Source: Micropruina sp. | GTDB taxonomy: Bacteria; Actinomycetota; Actinomycetes; Propionibacteriales; Propionibacteriaceae | Direction of reading: 5' to 3' | Length of the DNA: 64,000 nucleotides | Assembly: GCA_016716635.1 (NCBI GenBank) | Contig: JADJVZ010000011.1 | Coordinates: 1,054,001 to 1,118,000 of the forward strand | Shown: piece after piece, positions 16,591 through 25,597 of the stretch | Layout of the letters: every line of letters starts with the position of its first letter | Position numbering within the stretch: the first letter of the stretch is position 1 | Made by a program: the position numbers and the translations under genes | The notes under the pieces: generated by a model | The model's input: only the letters and a program-made list of their open reading frames with translations | Told to the model about the DNA's origin: nothing | Databases searched by the model: none

Positions 16591-19500
16591 GACGCTCACG
16601 CAGGAGGGACCCAGCAGCGCCTTCAGGTCGGCCATCAGGGGTTGCGATGGCTGCACCCGCAGCCGCTCGTCAACCCGCCATAACGTCGACTTGTTGGCAT
16701 GGCTGACGAGCCGGAGGCGGACCTCGGAAACCCCCGGGTGCGTGGAGAGAACCTGCTTGAGCTGCTCGACCACGGCTGGGGTGCAGCGCGCCGCCGGGAT
16801 CGAAATCACCACAGGCCCCCCGCCACCGCCGCTTTCCAGTGCGACGTTGGGAACGCTGACCTCCGAGGCGATGAGCTCCACGCTCTCTTCGCGCGACCGC
16901 ACCCGCCCTCGGATGCGCACCACGGTGTCGGTGCTCAGCATCAGACCCACTTGCTCATAGACCTTGGGGTACATGAGCACTTCTAAGGCCGCTTCCAGGT
17001 CTTCGATGCTCACGATGGCCCAGGTCTTACCCTCTTTGGTCTGCTTGCGATTCACCGCGGTCACCATGCCGGCGACGCTCACCATGCCGTCCTTGGGACC
17101 ATCTTCAGCGAGCAAGCCGCCGATGGTGATGTCACGGTTCGCGGCCAACACATGCTCGAGCCCCTTGAGCGGGTGATCGGAGACGTAAAGGCCGAGCATT
17201 TCGCGCTCGAAGCCGAGCCGCACTCGCTTGTCCCATTCGGCCATGACGGGGATCGGGGTGGCGGCAATCGTGCTGTCGCCACCGAAGTCGCCGAAAAGGT
17301 CGTCCTGGCCGTTGGCGGCGTTGCGCTTGAGGTCGATCACCTCATCGACGCGCGTGTCGAAGACCTCCATGAGCGAGCGTCGTGTGTGGCCCAGGGAATC
17401 AAACGCGCCCGCCTTGATGAGCGACTCGATGACGCGCTTGTTGCACACCACCAACGGCACGTTCGCGAGGAAGTCGTTGAAGTCGGTTGCCTTACCGTGT
17501 TCTTCGCGGGAGTCGACGATGCCCGCCACCACGTTGTCGCCGACGTTGCGGACGGCCCCCAGGCCGTACCGAATGTCCTGCCCGACGGGAGTGAAGGCAC
17601 CCACCGACTCGTTGACGTCCGGAGGCAGGACTTCGATGCCCATGCGCCGGCATTCGGCGAGGTAGATCGCGGACTTGTCCTTGTCGCCCTTCACCGATTG
17701 CAGCAGGGCGGCCATGTACTCGGTCGGGTAGTTCGCCTTCAAGTAGGCGGTCCAGTAGGACACCAGACCGTAGGCAGCGGCGTGGGACTTGTTGAACCCG
17801 TACGCCGAGAACGGGACCATCGTCTCCCAGAGCGCGGCGATCGAAGCGTCGGAGTACCCGTTGGTTTTCATCCCCTTTTCGAAGTTCGCAAACTCCGCGT
17901 CGAGGACCTCCTTCTTCTTCTTGCCCATCGCCCGGCGCAGCAAATCGGCGCCGCCGAGGCTGTAGCCCGCGAGAACTTCCGCCATCTTCATGACCTGCTC
18001 TTGGTAGACCAAGAGGCCGTAGGTCTCCCCCAGGACGTCTTCGAGGACGCCCTCCAACTCGGGGTGAATATGGGTGACCGCTTCCAGGCCGTTCTTGCGG
18101 TTGGCGTACTTCGTGTGGGTGTTCGTGCCCATCGGACCCGGACGGTAAAGCGCGCCCAACGCCGTGATGTCGGCGAACTTGTCGGGCCGCATCAAGCGAC
18201 ACAGGGCCCGGTAGCCCGAACCGTCGAACTGGAACACGCCCAAGGTGTCGCCACGCGCCAGCAGCTCGTAGGTTGCGGGGTCGGACGTGTCGCGCGCCAG
18301 CTCGTCCAGGTCGAGGGTGATGCCTTGGTTGATGGCGACGTTCTTCACCGCGTCGTCGAGGATGGTGAGGTTACGGAGCCCCAAGAAGTCCATCTTGACA
18401 AGGCCTAATGCCTCGCAGCTCGGGTAGTCGAACTGGGTGATGACCTGGCCGTCTTGTTCCCGTTTCATGATCGGGATGACGTCCATCAAGGGCGCGCTCG
18501 ACATGATGACGCCGGCGGCATGGACGCCCCATTGCCGCTTCAGCCCCTCGATGCCCTTGGCGGTGTCGACGACCTCGCGCACCTCCGGGTCGTCTTCGTA
18601 CAGGGCGCGGAACTCGGTGCCTTCGCCGAAGCGGTCGTGCGCGGAGTCGAAAACATCGGCGATGGCCACGTCGTGGCCCTGCTGCGGCGGGGTGTAGGCC
18701 TTGGTGATTTTCTCGCCCAAGCTGAACGGCTTGCCGAGCACGCGCCCGGCGTCCTTGATCGCCTGCTTGGCCTTGATGGTGCCGTAGGTGACGATCTGGC
18801 AGACCCGGTCATCGCCGTAACGCTCGGTGACGTAGCGGATCACCTCGCCCCGGCGACGCTCGTCGAAGTCGACGTCGAAGTCGGGCATCGAGGGACGTTC
18901 AGGGTTGAGGAAGCGTTCGAAGAACAGGCCGTGGGGCACCGGATCGAGGTCAGTGATCCGCATGGCGAAGGCACACATCGACCCGGCGCCAGAGCCGCGG
19001 CCCGGGCCCACGCGGATGCCGTTGTTCTTCGCCCAGTTGATGAAGTCGGCCACCACCAGGAAGTACCCGGCGTAGCCTTTGTTGATGATGACCTCTTGCT
19101 CGTAGGCCGCCTGCTTGGTGGCGTATTCGGGGATGCCATCGGGGAAGCGGGCGTGCAGGCCACGGGTGACCTCGCTGATGAACCAGCTCTCTTCGGTCTC
19201 GCCGGCGGGCACCGGGAACTCCGGCATGAAGGTGCCGCTGCCCTCTTCGAAGCTGACCTCACACCGCTCAGCGATGGCGAGGGTGTTGTCGCAGGCGTCG
19301 AGGTGGTTCGAGAAGAGCGTGCGCATCTCGTCGGACGTCTTCAGGTAATAGCCGTTGCCGTCGAACTTGAACCGGTTCGGGGTGTCTTTGTTCGACCCGG
19401 ACGAGACGCACAGCAGCGTGTCGTGGGATTCGGCGTCCGCGGCGTTGACGTAATGCAGGTCATTGGTGGCGACCAGCGGCAGGTTCAGCGTCTTGGCCAA

Positions 19501-20115
19501 CCGCAACAGATCAGTGCGGACTCGGTTCTCGATGTCGAGGCCATGATCCATCAGCTCGACGAAGAAGTTGCCCTTCCCGAAGATGTCGCGGAACTCCGCG
19601 GCGCTGGCCAGCGCCTGCTCGTATTGCCCCAGGCGCAGGTAGGTCTGCACCTCACCCGACGGGCAGCCCGTCGTGGCGAGCAGCCCCGGGCTGTACTGCT
19701 GCAACAACTCCCGGTCGGCGCGGGGCTTGTAGAAGAAGCCCTCAAGGCTGGAGCGCGACGACAACCGGAAGAGGTTGCGCATGCCGAGGGTCGTCTCGGA
19801 CCACATCGTCATGTGCGTGTAGGCGCCCTTGGAGGCGACGTCGTCGCCGGTGCCGTCGCCGAACTGGACCCGCTTACGCTCGCTGCGGTGGGTTTTCGGC
19901 GTCAGATAGGCCTCGATGCCGATGATCGGCTTCACGCCCGCGTTCTTGGCCGCCTTGTAGAACTCGTACGCGCCGAACACGTTGCCGTGGTCGGTGATCG
20001 CGATGGCACCCATGCCCTGGTTCTTCGCTGCGGCGAGCAGGGGCTTGACCCGCGCCGCCCCGTCGAGCATGGAGAATTCAGTGTGGTTGTGGAGGTGTAC
20101 GAAGCCATCAGCCAT
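16588..20115 (-). CDS. dnaE: DNA polymerase III subunit alpha
   Basis: Replicative polymerase of the DnaE type, 1175 residues. The N-terminal PHP domain opens with FVHLHNHTEFSMLDGAAR, then AITDHGNVFG. The Pol III-type palm carries the catalytic acidic cluster in PSMPDFDVDFDERRR, preceded by GPGRGSGAGSM. The fingers contain GVHAAGVIMS and YRPGPMG, then the QEQVMKMAEVLAGYSLGGAD segment and an HhH region. An OB-fold lies near the C-terminus (MVSVAGMVTAVNRKQTKEGK). Length matches DnaE1. The ATG at 20115 was chosen because it directly begins the PHP domain; GGAGG lies about 10 nt upstream. Confidence 0.97.
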   Translation of the reverse strand: MADGFVHLHNHTEFSMLDGAARVKPLLAAAKNQGMGAIAITDHGNVFGAYEFYKAAKNAGVKPIIGIEAYLTPKTHRSERKRVQFGDGTGDDVASKGAYTHMTMWSETTLGMRNLFRLSSRSSLEGFFYKPRADRELLQQYSPGLLATTGCPSGEVQTYLRLGQYEQALASAAEFRDIFGKGNFFVELMDHGLDIENRVRTDLLRLAKTLNLPLVATNDLHYVNAADAESHDTLLCVSSGSNKDTPNRFKFDGNGYYLKTSDEMRTLFSNHLDACDNTLAIAERCEVSFEEGSGTFMPEFPVPAGETEESWFISEVTRGLHARFPDGIPEYATKQAAYEQEVIINKGYAGYFLVVADFINWAKNNGIRVGPGRGSGAGSMCAFAMRITDLDPVPHGLFFERFLNPERPSMPDFDVDFDERRRGEVIRYVTERYGDDRVCQIVTYGTIKAKQAIKDAGRVLGKPFSLGEKITKAYTPPQQGHDVAIADVFDSAHDRFGEGTEFRALYEDDPEVREVVDTAKGIEGLKRQWGVHAAGVIMSSAPLMDVIPIMKREQDGQVITQFDYPSCEALGLVKMDFLGLRNLTILDDAVKNVAINQGITLDLDELARDTSDPATYELLARGDTLGVFQFDGSGYRALCRLMRPDKFADITALGALYRPGPMGTNTHTKYANRKNGLEAVTHIHPELEGVLEDVLGETYGLLVYQEQVMKMAEVLAGYSLGGADLLRRAMGKKKKEVLDAEFANFEKGMKTNGYSDASIAALWETMVPFSAYGFNKSHAAAYGLVSYWTAYLKANYPTEYMAALLQSVKGDKDKSAIYLAECRRMGIEVLPPDVNESVGAFTPVGQDIRYGLGAVRNVGDNVVAGIVDSREEHGKATDFNDFLANVPLVVCNKRVIESLIKAGAFDSLGHTRRSLMEVFDTRVDEVIDLKRNAANGQDDLFGDFGGDSTIAATPIPVMAEWDKRVRLGFEREMLGLYVSDHPLKGLEHVLAANRDITIGGLLAEDGPKDGMVSVAGMVTAVNRKQTKEGKTWAIVSIEDLEAALEVLMYPKVYEQVGLMLSTDTVVRIRGRVRSREESVELIASEVSVPNVALESGGGGGPVVISIPAARCTPAVVEQLKQVLSTHPGVSEVRLRLVSHANKSTLWRVDERLRVQPSQPLMADLKALLGPSCVSV

Positions 20116-20349
20116 ACCGACCACACCTCCATCTTTCTTGCAGCAGTGAACCCCTGGACTGGGGGAAGTCAGCACCGAAGACGTTCACCCTAACTCTGCC
20201 CGACGACACTTCTGCACCACGACGCGGCCAAGGGGCAACTTCAGATGTTCGCTCTCGGCGTGTCGTCCCAAGCGCCCAGCGGAGAGGCTCGTGCCCGTCA
20301 CCACCTCCGGGCTCGGGGTACGCGTGGAGGGCGACGAGGCGCACGCGGA

Positions 20350-21132
20350 TCAAGGGGTCGTGCAGGTGGTTGAAGTGATCGGGGCTAACCCAGTGAAATC
20401 GTCCCCACCAGCCCATGGACCATTCCGAGCGAGACAGTTGGAGCGATTCTGGTTTGGCCGTATGAAGATCAGCCAGCGGAACTTCACCGCGGTCACGCCC
20501 GTCACCGTGACCGTGAACGGGGTGTCCCACACTCCCGAAGGACCCACGTTGCACATCGTCAAGAGAGCCCCCAACACGTTGATGGTGGCTGGAATCGTCA
20601 CGGTGATCGGGGCTCCGTTGTAGGTGAACGTCAGCGGGTTCCCGATGGCGTAAAACGTCCACGTGTCCGTGCCGCCACTGGTGTTGGTGGTGGTCCAGGT
20701 AGCCCCGCGGCTGGCGCGTCCGTACACCGTGGTCCACGTCGTTCCCCCGTCGAGGCTTTCTTGAAGAATGCCGCCGGTGGGTGCGGAACAGGCCTCGCAG
20801 TTCGTCCCGGCGCCAATCCACGAATTGAAGGTGAACGTGTACGAGTACGAGGACACCAGCGCCGAGAAGGTCGTCGAACCGGTCGCTGTGAAGTAGTTGG
20901 CTGCAATGTCTGTCGTGGCCGGCACATCGCGTCCGTTGATGACCTCATGAAGGGTGGAGTCGTAGTAGGGAACCGTACCCGAGGTCAGCGGGGTGGGGTG
21001 GGTCTCGATCGTCCAGGCGGAGGTGGTTGCTTGCGGACACGCGGAGGCCGCCACCGCGGGCGCGGCACTGGTCAAGGAGATGGCGGGCACCGACCACGCC
21101 ACACCTTGAACCAGCCTCCGCCGCGGGATCAC
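20350..21132 (-). CDS. Secreted protein with Tat-type signal peptide
   Basis: A product of about 260 residues. Its N-terminus IPRRRLVQGVAWSVPAISL then SAAPAVAASACP is a typical actinobacterial Tat-like signal (twin Arg, VxGxAWSVP core, AxA cleavage near residue 28). The mature part is Thr/Ser/Gly-rich, beta-strand-rich and contains several Cys (CPQ, NCEACS, MCNVG, NCLAR, TTC), so a disulfide-bonded extracellular fold is likely. No domain was recognised. The GTG at 21132 has GGGGGA upstream; the frame stays open to a GTG at 21174, adding 14 residues including further Arg. The 234 bp between this gene and dnaE hold the dnaE leader and nothing else I could identify. Confidence 0.75.
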   Translation of the reverse strand: MIPRRRLVQGVAWSVPAISLTSAAPAVAASACPQATTSAWTIETHPTPLTSGTVPYYDSTLHEVINGRDVPATTDIAANYFTATGSTTFSALVSSYSYTFTFNSWIGAGTNCEACSAPTGGILQESLDGGTTWTTVYGRASRGATWTTTNTSGGTDTWTFYAIGNPLTFTYNGAPITVTIPATINVLGALLTMCNVGPSGVWDTPFTVTVTGVTAVKFRWLIFIRPNQNRSNCLARNGPWAGGDDFTGLAPITSTTCTTP

Positions 21133-21174
21133 CTGCAGTTCCCCCCGATCCCGACGTGGAAACCAACGTCGCAC

Positions 21175-21741
21175 TTAACCATCAGTAGGGGACCCGGTGA
21201 GTAAGGTGCCGAGTTTGCGGACGGTGAGCATGTTGCGCGCCGTCGTGAATCCGGGACGCAACAGCGTCGTGAGGCGGGCTGCAGCCTTGGAGTTGGCGAC
21301 CCCGCCGGACCCGAAATCGAGGAACAACAGCTTGCCGTGGGCAGCGAACCGCTCCCCCGGACCGGCGAAGGCGCGGATCGGCGCCAATGTTTCAGGCGCC
21401 ACGTCAACGTTGCAGAAGCCCACATGAACCATTTTAGGATCTCCGTCCAGAAAGGGGTTCCCGCTCTGGGCCCCTTCGAGATCGTCCGGGGTGAGCACCA
21501 CGACATCGATGCCGAACCCAAAGCGCGTGGCCAGAGCGTCCGACAAGGCGTCCGCCACCGTGGCGGGGGCGTCCTCCGAGGTGAACAGCAGGTTTCCCGA
21601 CGCGATGTAGGTCGAAACGTCGGCGTAGCCAAGCTCGGTCGCCACAGCACGTAGGTCGGCCATCGGCACCCTGTTGTGGCCTCCGAGGTTGATGGCGCGA
21701 AGCAAGGCCAAGCGGCGAGTTTGCGGGGAGGGCTGCGGCAT
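21175..21741 (-). CDS. DUF1697 family protein
   Basis: A 188-residue protein of the DUF1697 family, characteristically opening with LALLRAINLGGHNRVPMADLRAVATELGYADVSTYIASGNLLFTS-type sequence: ALLRAINLGGHNRVPM, then STYIASGNLLF, both seen here. The rest (VVVLTPDDLEGAQSGNPF, VHVGFCN, then the C-terminal NMLTVRKL) fits the whole family length. Function is unknown. The ATG at 21741 was chosen; a TTG 24 nt upstream is an alternative. Its 5' end is divergent from, and nearly abuts, the arginase gene (38 bp between starts). Confidence 0.9.
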   Translation of the reverse strand: MPQPSPQTRRLALLRAINLGGHNRVPMADLRAVATELGYADVSTYIASGNLLFTSEDAPATVADALSDALATRFGFGIDVVVLTPDDLEGAQSGNPFLDGDPKMVHVGFCNVDVAPETLAPIRAFAGPGERFAAHGKLLFLDFGSGGVANSKAAARLTTLLRPGFTTARNMLTVRKLGTLLTGSPTDG

Positions 21742-21779
21742 GGTTGCATCCTTGCGGAGCCTCAATGGAAGGACAATCC

Positions 21780-22697
21780 ATGACCGACATCAGTCTGATC
21801 GGCGTTCCCACTGACATCGGCGCTAGTCGCATCGGCTGTCGGCTCGGCCCTCAGGCGTTGCGTGTCGCCGGCTTGGGCAAGGCTTTGACCGCGTTTGGCG
21901 CCGACGTGATCGACGTCGGCGACCTCACCGGCCCCGACAACCCCGAGTTGCCCCCTGTGGCCGGATACCGCCACTTGGAGCAGGTGATCGCCTGGAACCA
22001 GTTAGTGTTCGACTCCGTCTATGGCGAGCTTTCTCACGGGCGCCTGCCGATCATGCTGGGCGGCGACCACAGTCTGGCGATCGGCTCCATCAGCGCGGTG
22101 GCGAAGCACTGCCGCGAGGTCGGCAAGAAGCTTCGGGTGATCTGGGTGGACGCTCACGCCGACTTCAACACCGCCGAACTCACCCCGTCGGGCAACATCC
22201 ACGGCATGCCCGTCGCGTGCCTGGCTGGCTTCGGCCCCGACGAACTGACGGGCTTCGCGGGCTTCATCCCTGCCATGCCTGCCTCGGAGATCCGCCAGGT
22301 GGGGCTCCGCAGCGTCGACACGGGTGAGAAGCGCTTCCTGCTCGAGAAGGGCGTCGAAGTCTTCGACATGCGCTTCTTGGACGAGGTCGGGATGCGCCGG
22401 GCGATGGTCCGCGCGTTGGCGGGCGTGGACGACAACACGCACCTGCACCTGTCCCTGGACTTGGACTTCATCGATCCGGCCATCGCCCCCGGAGTTGGGA
22501 CGCCCGTTATCGGCGGCCCGACCTACCGCGAGGCACAGCTGGTCATGGAGATGATCGCTGACACGGGCCGTCTTGGTTCGGTCGACCTCGTCGAACTCAA
22601 CCCGGCGCTGGACCTTCGCAACGCCACCGCCGAGCTCTGCGTCGACCTCGTCGAGAGCCTGTTCGGCAAGTCGACGCTGTTGCGCTACGACCGGTAG
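21780..22697 (+). CDS. rocF: Arginase (ureohydrolase family)
   Basis: A 305-residue Mn-dependent ureohydrolase, most like bacterial arginase (L-arginine to ornithine plus urea). Metal ligands are seen in LGGDHSLAIGS, VDAHADFNT, GNIHGMP and HLSLDLDFIDPAIAPG. The N-terminal ISLIGVPTDIGASRIGCRLGPQALR opening is arginase-like rather than agmatinase-like. The ATG at 21780 has GGAAGGA upstream. No urease or arginine genes neighbour it. The stop codon is inside a terminator-like hairpin, and gnd faces it from the other strand. Confidence 0.9.
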   Translation: MTDISLIGVPTDIGASRIGCRLGPQALRVAGLGKALTAFGADVIDVGDLTGPDNPELPPVAGYRHLEQVIAWNQLVFDSVYGELSHGRLPIMLGGDHSLAIGSISAVAKHCREVGKKLRVIWVDAHADFNTAELTPSGNIHGMPVACLAGFGPDELTGFAGFIPAMPASEIRQVGLRSVDTGEKRFLLEKGVEVFDMRFLDEVGMRRAMVRALAGVDDNTHLHLSLDLDFIDPAIAPGVGTPVIGGPTYREAQLVMEMIADTGRLGSVDLVELNPALDLRNATAELCVDLVESLFGKSTLLRYDR

Positions 22698-22706
22698 CGC
22701 AACAGC
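22676..22706. terminator. Bidirectional terminator hairpin between arginase and gnd
   Basis: GCTGTTGCGCTA pairs perfectly with TAGCGCAACAGC (12 bp) around a 7-nt loop. The TAG at the start of the right arm is the arginase stop codon. The hairpin lies between two convergent genes only 18 bp apart and can serve both. There is no long T-run. Confidence 0.6.
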
Positions 22707-22715
22707 GGATCGCTC

Positions 22716-23684
22716 TTAGTTGGCGCCGGGCAAGTTCGCCGACGGGGCGGTGTCGCCGTGGCCGCGCTTGACCTTGGCGGCCGGGTTCACATCCGCGAGT
22801 TCGCCCTTCTTGGCGACGGCGTGCCCACCGAACTGGTTCCGCAGCGCGGCGACCATCTGCATCTGCGGGGAATTCTCCTGGCGTGAGCGGAACCGGTTGA
22901 ACAAGCTGGTCGCCAAGACCGGCATCGGGACGGCGTTATCGATGCCCTCCATGAGCGTCCAGCGACCCTCGCCGGAATCCGGGGTGTAGTCGTCGATGGC
23001 GTCCAGGTGCGGATCCTCTTCGAGTGCCCGGACCAACAGATCGAGCAGCCACGAGCGGATCACCGTGCCGCGCGTCCACGCCTTGAAGCAGCCCTCGACG
23101 TCGGTGACGATGTCCTTGGCTTCCAGGAGCTCCCAGCCCTCGGCATAGGCCTGCATCAGGCCGTACTCGATGCCGTTGTGGACCATCTTCGCGTAATGCC
23201 CGGCGCCGACCGCGCCCGCGTGGACGAAGCCCTCTTCGCGGGGGCCCTCGGGGCGTAGCGCGTCGAAGATCGGCATCACGGTGGCCACGTCACCGTCGGC
23301 GCCGCCCACCATGAGGCCGTAGCCGTTGTCGAGGCCCCAAATACCACCGGAGACGCCGCAATCCAGGAAGTGGATCTGCTTCTCGGCCAAAGACGCGGCG
23401 CTCACGGCGTCGTCCTTGAAGTAACTGTTGCCACCGTCGATGACGATGTCGCCGGGTTCGAGCAGGCCCTTGAGCGCCTCGATTGTGCCGCGGGTCGGAT
23501 CCCCCGCCGGAACCATCACCCACACGACGCGGGGGCTGCTCAGCTTGGCGACGAGCGCGGGCAGGTCGGGGACCTCGGTGACGGCGGGATTGCGGTCATA
23601 ACCCACGACCTCGTGACCGGCCCGACGGATCCGCTCCATCATGTTGTGGCCCATCTTGCCCAGACCGATCAGTCCCAGCTGCAT
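22716..23684 (-). CDS. gnd: 6-phosphogluconate dehydrogenase, decarboxylating (short form)
   Basis: A 322-residue enzyme of the pentose phosphate pathway, 6-phosphogluconate to ribulose-5-phosphate plus CO2. The Rossmann motif is LGLIGLGKMGHNMMER, the substrate region DCGVSGGIWGLDNGYGLMVGG, and the catalytic Lys/Asn segment HYAKMVHNGIEYGLMQAYAEGW. Length is the short (about 300-330) form found in many actinobacteria and Gram-positives (GndA/YqeC group), rather than the 470-residue enterobacterial form. AAGGA precedes the ATG. Cofactor preference (NAD or NADP) cannot be read confidently. Confidence 0.92.
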   Translation of the reverse strand: MQLGLIGLGKMGHNMMERIRRAGHEVVGYDRNPAVTEVPDLPALVAKLSSPRVVWVMVPAGDPTRGTIEALKGLLEPGDIVIDGGNSYFKDDAVSAASLAEKQIHFLDCGVSGGIWGLDNGYGLMVGGADGDVATVMPIFDALRPEGPREEGFVHAGAVGAGHYAKMVHNGIEYGLMQAYAEGWELLEAKDIVTDVEGCFKAWTRGTVIRSWLLDLLVRALEEDPHLDAIDDYTPDSGEGRWTLMEGIDNAVPMPVLATSLFNRFRSRQENSPQMQMVAALRNQFGGHAVAKKGELADVNPAAKVKRGHGDTAPSANLPGAN

Positions 23685-23800
23685 CGCGGCGTCCTTCCGA
23701 CGTTTTCGGGCGCCCTCTGCGTCCGGTGCTTACCCTAGCCGCCGCCCCCCAAGACCGGACCCGCGCCACGAGGGGCGTCCCCCTCCCCTCTCCCGTGACG

Positions 23801-23909
23801 ACTTTGCTGGCGTTCGGCGTCTTGACTGGCGATATTTCGCCAGTCAAGACGCCCAACGCCAGCAGGGTGCGCATAACGCCAGCAGGGTGCGCGTAAACGC
23901 CAGCAAAGT
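23801..23909. repeat. 109-bp element with 14-bp terminal inverted repeats and internal hairpin
   Basis: ACTTTGCTGGCGTT (23801-23814) and its exact complement AACGCCAGCAAAGT (23896-23909) bound the element. Inside, a 17-bp perfect palindrome arm (23816-23832 with 23837-23853, loop TATT) extends outward by a further 10 bp after one mismatch (23805-23864 overall). Two 20-bp direct repeats follow (23855-23874 and 23875-23894, AACGCCAGCAGGGTGCGC core). No target duplication was recognised and no ORF lies inside. It resembles a REP/REPIN- or MITE-like element. The rest of the 446-bp gnd-gltD interval holds the gltD terminator and small GC hairpins near 23950-23990. Confidence 0.75.
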
Positions 23910-24070
23910 GGGGGTGGCTGTGGTGAACCGGGTGGGCCCGAGGAGAATATGAGGAGTTTCTTCAACTCCGGGGGACCGAGACTCCCCCATCCCCCGCAGG
24001 TAACCGCGTCTTCCATTGAGAGCGCCAGGGGAGGTCACAAGGGCTTACGCGGCCGTCTCCCCAACATGCA

Positions 24071-24115
24071 GAATCCGCGGCCTGCTCGTCAGGTCGACTA
24101 GCAGGCCGCGGATTC
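24071..24115 (-). terminator. Terminator hairpin after gltBD
   Basis: A perfect 16-bp stem (GAATCCGCGGCCTGCT and its complement) with a 13-nt loop lies 16 nt downstream of the gltD stop on the minus strand. It is followed by a U-poor sequence, so it is strong as a hairpin but not a classic intrinsic terminator. Confidence 0.65.
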
Positions 24116-24130
24116 AGTTCGGTTTGGTTC

Positions 24131-25597
24131 TCAGACCACCATCGGACGCGTGGTCGGCGCGATCGGCCGAGGGAGCGTCGAGGAGCCTTGGAGGAAGGCG
24201 TCCACGCCGTGGGCGGCAGAACGACCCTCGGCGATGGCCCAGACGATGAGCGATTGGCCACGTCCGGCGTCACCGCACACGAACACACCCGGGACGTCCG
24301 TCGCGAAGGTGTCGTCGCGGGCGATGTTGCCCCGCGGGTCGAGGCTCACGCCCAGCTGGGCGACAACGCCGTCCTTCTGGGGTCCGACGAAGCCCATGGC
24401 CAGCAGAACCAGGTCGGCCGGGATCTCGCGCTCGGTGCCGGGCACCGGCTCGAAGCGGCCGTCCTTGAACTCGACGTCCGTGAGACGCAGGGCCTTCACA
24501 CGACCGGCGCCGTCGCCCACGAACTCCGTGGTGGAGACCGAGTAGACCCGCTCGCCACCCTCTTCGTTGGCGGACGCCACGCGGAAGATCATCGGGAAGG
24601 TCGGCCAAGGCTGACCCGCCGGACGCTTCTTCGGAGGCATCGGCAAGATCTCGAGCTGCGTGATCGACTCGGCACCTTGACGGATCGAGGTACCCAAGCA
24701 GTCGGCGCCGGTGTCGCCGCCACCGATGATGACCACGTGCTTGCCCGTCGCCACGATCTGGTCGGGGACGACCTGTCCGAGCGCGGCCCGGTTGCCCTGC
24801 GGCAGGAACTCCATCGCCTGATGGATGCCGGCCAGTTCGCGTCCGGGCACCGGCAGGTCACGTGCCACGGTGGAACCGATGGCCAGCACGACGGCGTCGA
24901 AGCGCTCGCGCAGTTCTTCGCCGGTGATGTCGACGCCCACATTGACGCTGGTCTTGAAGACCGTGCCTTCCTGGAGCATCTGACGGACGCGACGATCGAC
25001 GACCCGCTTTTCCATCTTGAACTCGGGGATGCCGTAGCGCATGAGGCCACCGACCGCGTCGGCGCGCTCGTACACCACGACCGTGTGACCGGCGCGGGTC
25101 AGCTGTTGGGCGGCGGCGAGGCCGGCCGGGCCCGAACCCACGATGGCCACCGTCTTGCCCGTGTGCCATTCGGGGACGATCGGGATGACGCGACGATCGG
25201 ACCACGCCTTGTCGATGATGGCGACCTCAATGTTCTTGATGGTCACGGCCTCGCGGTTGATGCCGACAACGCACGCGGTCTCACACGGGGCGGGGCACAA
25301 CCGCCCGGTGAAATCCGGGAAGTTGTTCGTGGCATGCAGCCGCTCCAGCGCGGAGCGCGGCATGTCGCGCCACATGAGGTCGTTCCACTCGGGGATCAGG
25401 TTCCCCAGCGGACAGCCGCTGTGGCAGAACGGGATGCCGCAGTCCATGCAGCGACCCGCCTGCTTGTCGATGATGGGCAACAGCACCAGGCCGGGCTCGT
25501 CGGCGTAGACCTCGTCCCAGTCGAGGATTCGCTCCTCGACCGGACGACGGACCGCGATTTGCCGCGGCGTGGTCATGAATCCACGGGGATCAGCCAT
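24131..25597 (-). CDS. gltD: Glutamate synthase small (beta) subunit
   Basis: A 488-residue NADPH-oxidising subunit of glutamate synthase. The N-terminal Fe-S domain has [17 protein letters not shown] and a second Cys group in [19 protein letters not shown] binding is in [17 protein letters not shown] and NADPH binding in [15 protein letters not shown]. The C-terminal FAD segment is [20 protein letters not shown]. Electrons pass to the GltB FMN. The ATG overlaps the gltB stop by 8 nt, so the two are translationally coupled. Confidence 0.97.
   Translation of the reverse strand: MADPRGFMTTPRQIAVRRPVEERILDWDEVYADEPGLVLLPIIDKQAGRCMDCGIPFCHSGCPLGNLIPEWNDLMWRDMPRSALERLHATNNFPDFTGRLCPAPCETACVVGINREAVTIKNIEVAIIDKAWSDRRVIPIVPEWHTGKTVAIVGSGPAGLAAAQQLTRAGHTVVVYERADAVGGLMRYGIPEFKMEKRVVDRRVRQMLQEGTVFKTSVNVGVDITGEELRERFDAVVLAIGSTVARDLPVPGRELAGIHQAMEFLPQGNRAALGQVVPDQIVATGKHVVIIGGGDTGADCLGTSIRQGAESITQLEILPMPPKKRPAGQPWPTFPMIFRVASANEEGGERVYSVSTTEFVGDGAGRVKALRLTDVEFKDGRFEPVPGTEREIPADLVLLAMGFVGPQKDGVVAQLGVSLDPRGNIARDDTFATDVPGVFVCGDAGRGQSLIVWAIAEGRSAAHGVDAFLQGSSTLPRPIAPTTRPMVV

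Noticed and set aside
20108..20821. Possible frameshift extension of the secreted protein gene toward dnaE
   Set aside because: The overlapping frame (Arg/Gly/His-rich) does not continue the mature protein composition, and the annotated end (TSTTCTTP) is a plausible C-terminus.
23855..23909. Short repeats suggestive of a CRISPR array
   Set aside because: Only two full 20-bp units exist, spacing is zero (no spacers), the units are part of an inverted-repeat element, and no cas genes are present.
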